A stretch of DNA of 6,674 nucleotides from Promethearchaeota archaeon (GTDB lineage Archaea; Asgardarchaeota; Lokiarchaeia; Sigynarchaeales; SOKP01), in contig JAGXNZ010000234.1 of assembly GCA_019894655.1 (NCBI GenBank), positions 1 through 6,674 of the forward strand, read 5' to 3'. The notes under the pieces were generated by a model, which saw only the letters and a program-made list of their open reading frames with translations, was not told the DNA's origin and did not search any database. Of the stretch, positions 6,025 to 6,674 are shown piece by piece. Numbering within the stretch: the stretch's first letter is position 1; every line of letters begins with the position of its first letter. Both the position numbers and the translations under genes were made by a program.

Positions 6025-6674
6025 ATGAATATGGAAATAGAAAAAAATGATCAGAGCAAACAATTCATAAGTTTAGATAATCTTTTAGAAATTTTGGGTA
6101 ATCCAACTAGACGGATCATTTTATCTAAATTAGCAAAAGTTCCACACTCAGCTTCAGAATTATCTAAAATTTTAGGCATTTCGAGACAAGCCGTACACAG
6201 TCAGTTAGATATTTTAAGCTCAAGTAATATTCTTGAAAGAATTGGCATTGAAAAGCGGGGAGGAAAATTTCGAATAAAAAGCAATCTTTCTATAAGGATT
6301 GATATTTCTCCCGATTATTATAATATAAAATATAGTATGGCTCAAATCGACGATGATGTTAAATCTATTGATCTTAATGATATTGGATGTTCTACCAAAT
6401 TTGAGAGCATTAAAACTCCTGATGATAAAATAAGATATTTAGGACAACAAATTAGAGATATTGAGCAAAATCTGAAGATCTTAGAAGGAGAAAGAAGTAA
6501 ATTACTTCAGAATAAAGAGTGCTTTATAATCGAACTTAAGAATATAATTAATCGAACATACCAAAAAAATTTCCTAAAACAAAAATCGGAAGTCGAAAAT
6601 CTAGAACGGGAAATTTTTTATACTTTATTTTACAATCCAGTACAATTTCGCAAAAGAATTAGTATTGATAAACT
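6025..6674 (+). CDS. ArsR-type winged-helix regulator with coiled coil, 3'-truncated
   Basis: A frame opens after the cdc48 stop and runs to the window edge without a stop (216 codons from 6025). Numbered from the second Met (6031), residues 15-85 form a winged helix-turn-helix: NPTRRIILSKL begins helix 1, SASELSKILGISRQAVHSQLDIL is the helix-turn-recognition helix, and ERIGIEKRGGKFRIK is the wing. This is the ArsR-like fold common in archaeal repressors. Residues 131-200 are rich in Glu, Lys, Gln and Leu with few helix breakers and look like a coiled coil, probably for dimer or oligomer formation. The two are joined by an acidic linker (about 88-125). It follows cdc48 by 27 bases, so it is likely the last known gene of the hsp20-cdc48 unit and a candidate autorepressor, by analogy with HSR1 of Archaeoglobus. 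The start could be 6025 or 6031, two codons apart; neither has a clear ribosome binding site. The effector is unknown. Confidence 0.88.
   Translation, partial: MNMEIEKNDQSKQFISLDNLLEILGNPTRRIILSKLAKVPHSASELSKILGISRQAVHSQLDILSSSNILERIGIEKRGGKFRIKSNLSIRIDISPDYYNIKYSMAQIDDDVKSIDLNDIGCSTKFESIKTPDDKIRYLGQQIRDIEQNLKILEGERSKLLQNKECFIIELKNIINRTYQKNFLKQKSEVENLEREIFYTLFYNPVQFRKRISIDK

Noticed and set aside
6017..6025. ATG at 6017 as a start upstream of the HTH gene
   Set aside because: It reads ATG-AAG-TAA in another frame, a two-codon frame that ends at once and is not a plausible gene start.

Overview
This AT-rich window (about one third G+C by eye) reads as archaeal. It holds a two-ring Cdc48/VAT-type AAA ATPase with an archaeal Hsp20 directly upstream and an ArsR-type helix-turn-helix gene directly downstream. 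It also has a short, core-only MetE-like protein, TATA-box promoters, and a mixture of apparently leaderless genes and genes led by GTGAT-type Shine-Dalgarno sites. An MglA-like Ras-superfamily GTPase in this setting suggests an Asgard archaeon (Lokiarchaeia-like), but that placement is inference and moderate at best.

Layout: (1) bases 1-888, minus strand: the N-terminal 296 codons of a radical SAM protein that runs off the left edge. (2) 889-955: a compact divergent promoter region. (3) 956-2008, plus: a MetE-like (cobalamin-independent methionine synthase catalytic domain) protein with an unusual His-x-His in place of His-x-Cys. (4) 2009-2202: AT-rich spacer with weak terminator-like elements and the next promoter. 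(5) 2203-2796, plus: MglA-like small GTPase, apparently leaderless. (6) 2797-3032: AT-rich regulatory spacer with a TATA box followed by a dense cluster of TTGACA/TTGTCAA inverted repeats over the predicted transcription start. (7) 3033-5997: hsp20 and cdc48, 13 bases apart. (8) 6025-6674: ArsR-type HTH gene with a coiled-coil extension, cut by the right edge.

The clearest functional unit is hsp20-cdc48-HTH. Its composition matches the heat-shock operon known from Archaeoglobus fulgidus (regulator HSR1, Cdc48, Hsp20), though in a different gene order. A likely reading is a protein quality-control operon: Hsp20 holds unfolding clients, Cdc48 unfolds them (its C-terminus Met-Tyr-Arg fits the HbYX proteasome-docking pattern), and the HTH protein represses the operon by binding the inverted repeats. 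The radical SAM/MetE-like divergent pair may form a second small unit, and the GTPase stands alone. I found no mobile element, CRISPR array, tRNA or rRNA. The points most worth following are the operator cluster, the coiled-coil insertion in the Cdc48 D2 lid, and the altered MetE zinc site.
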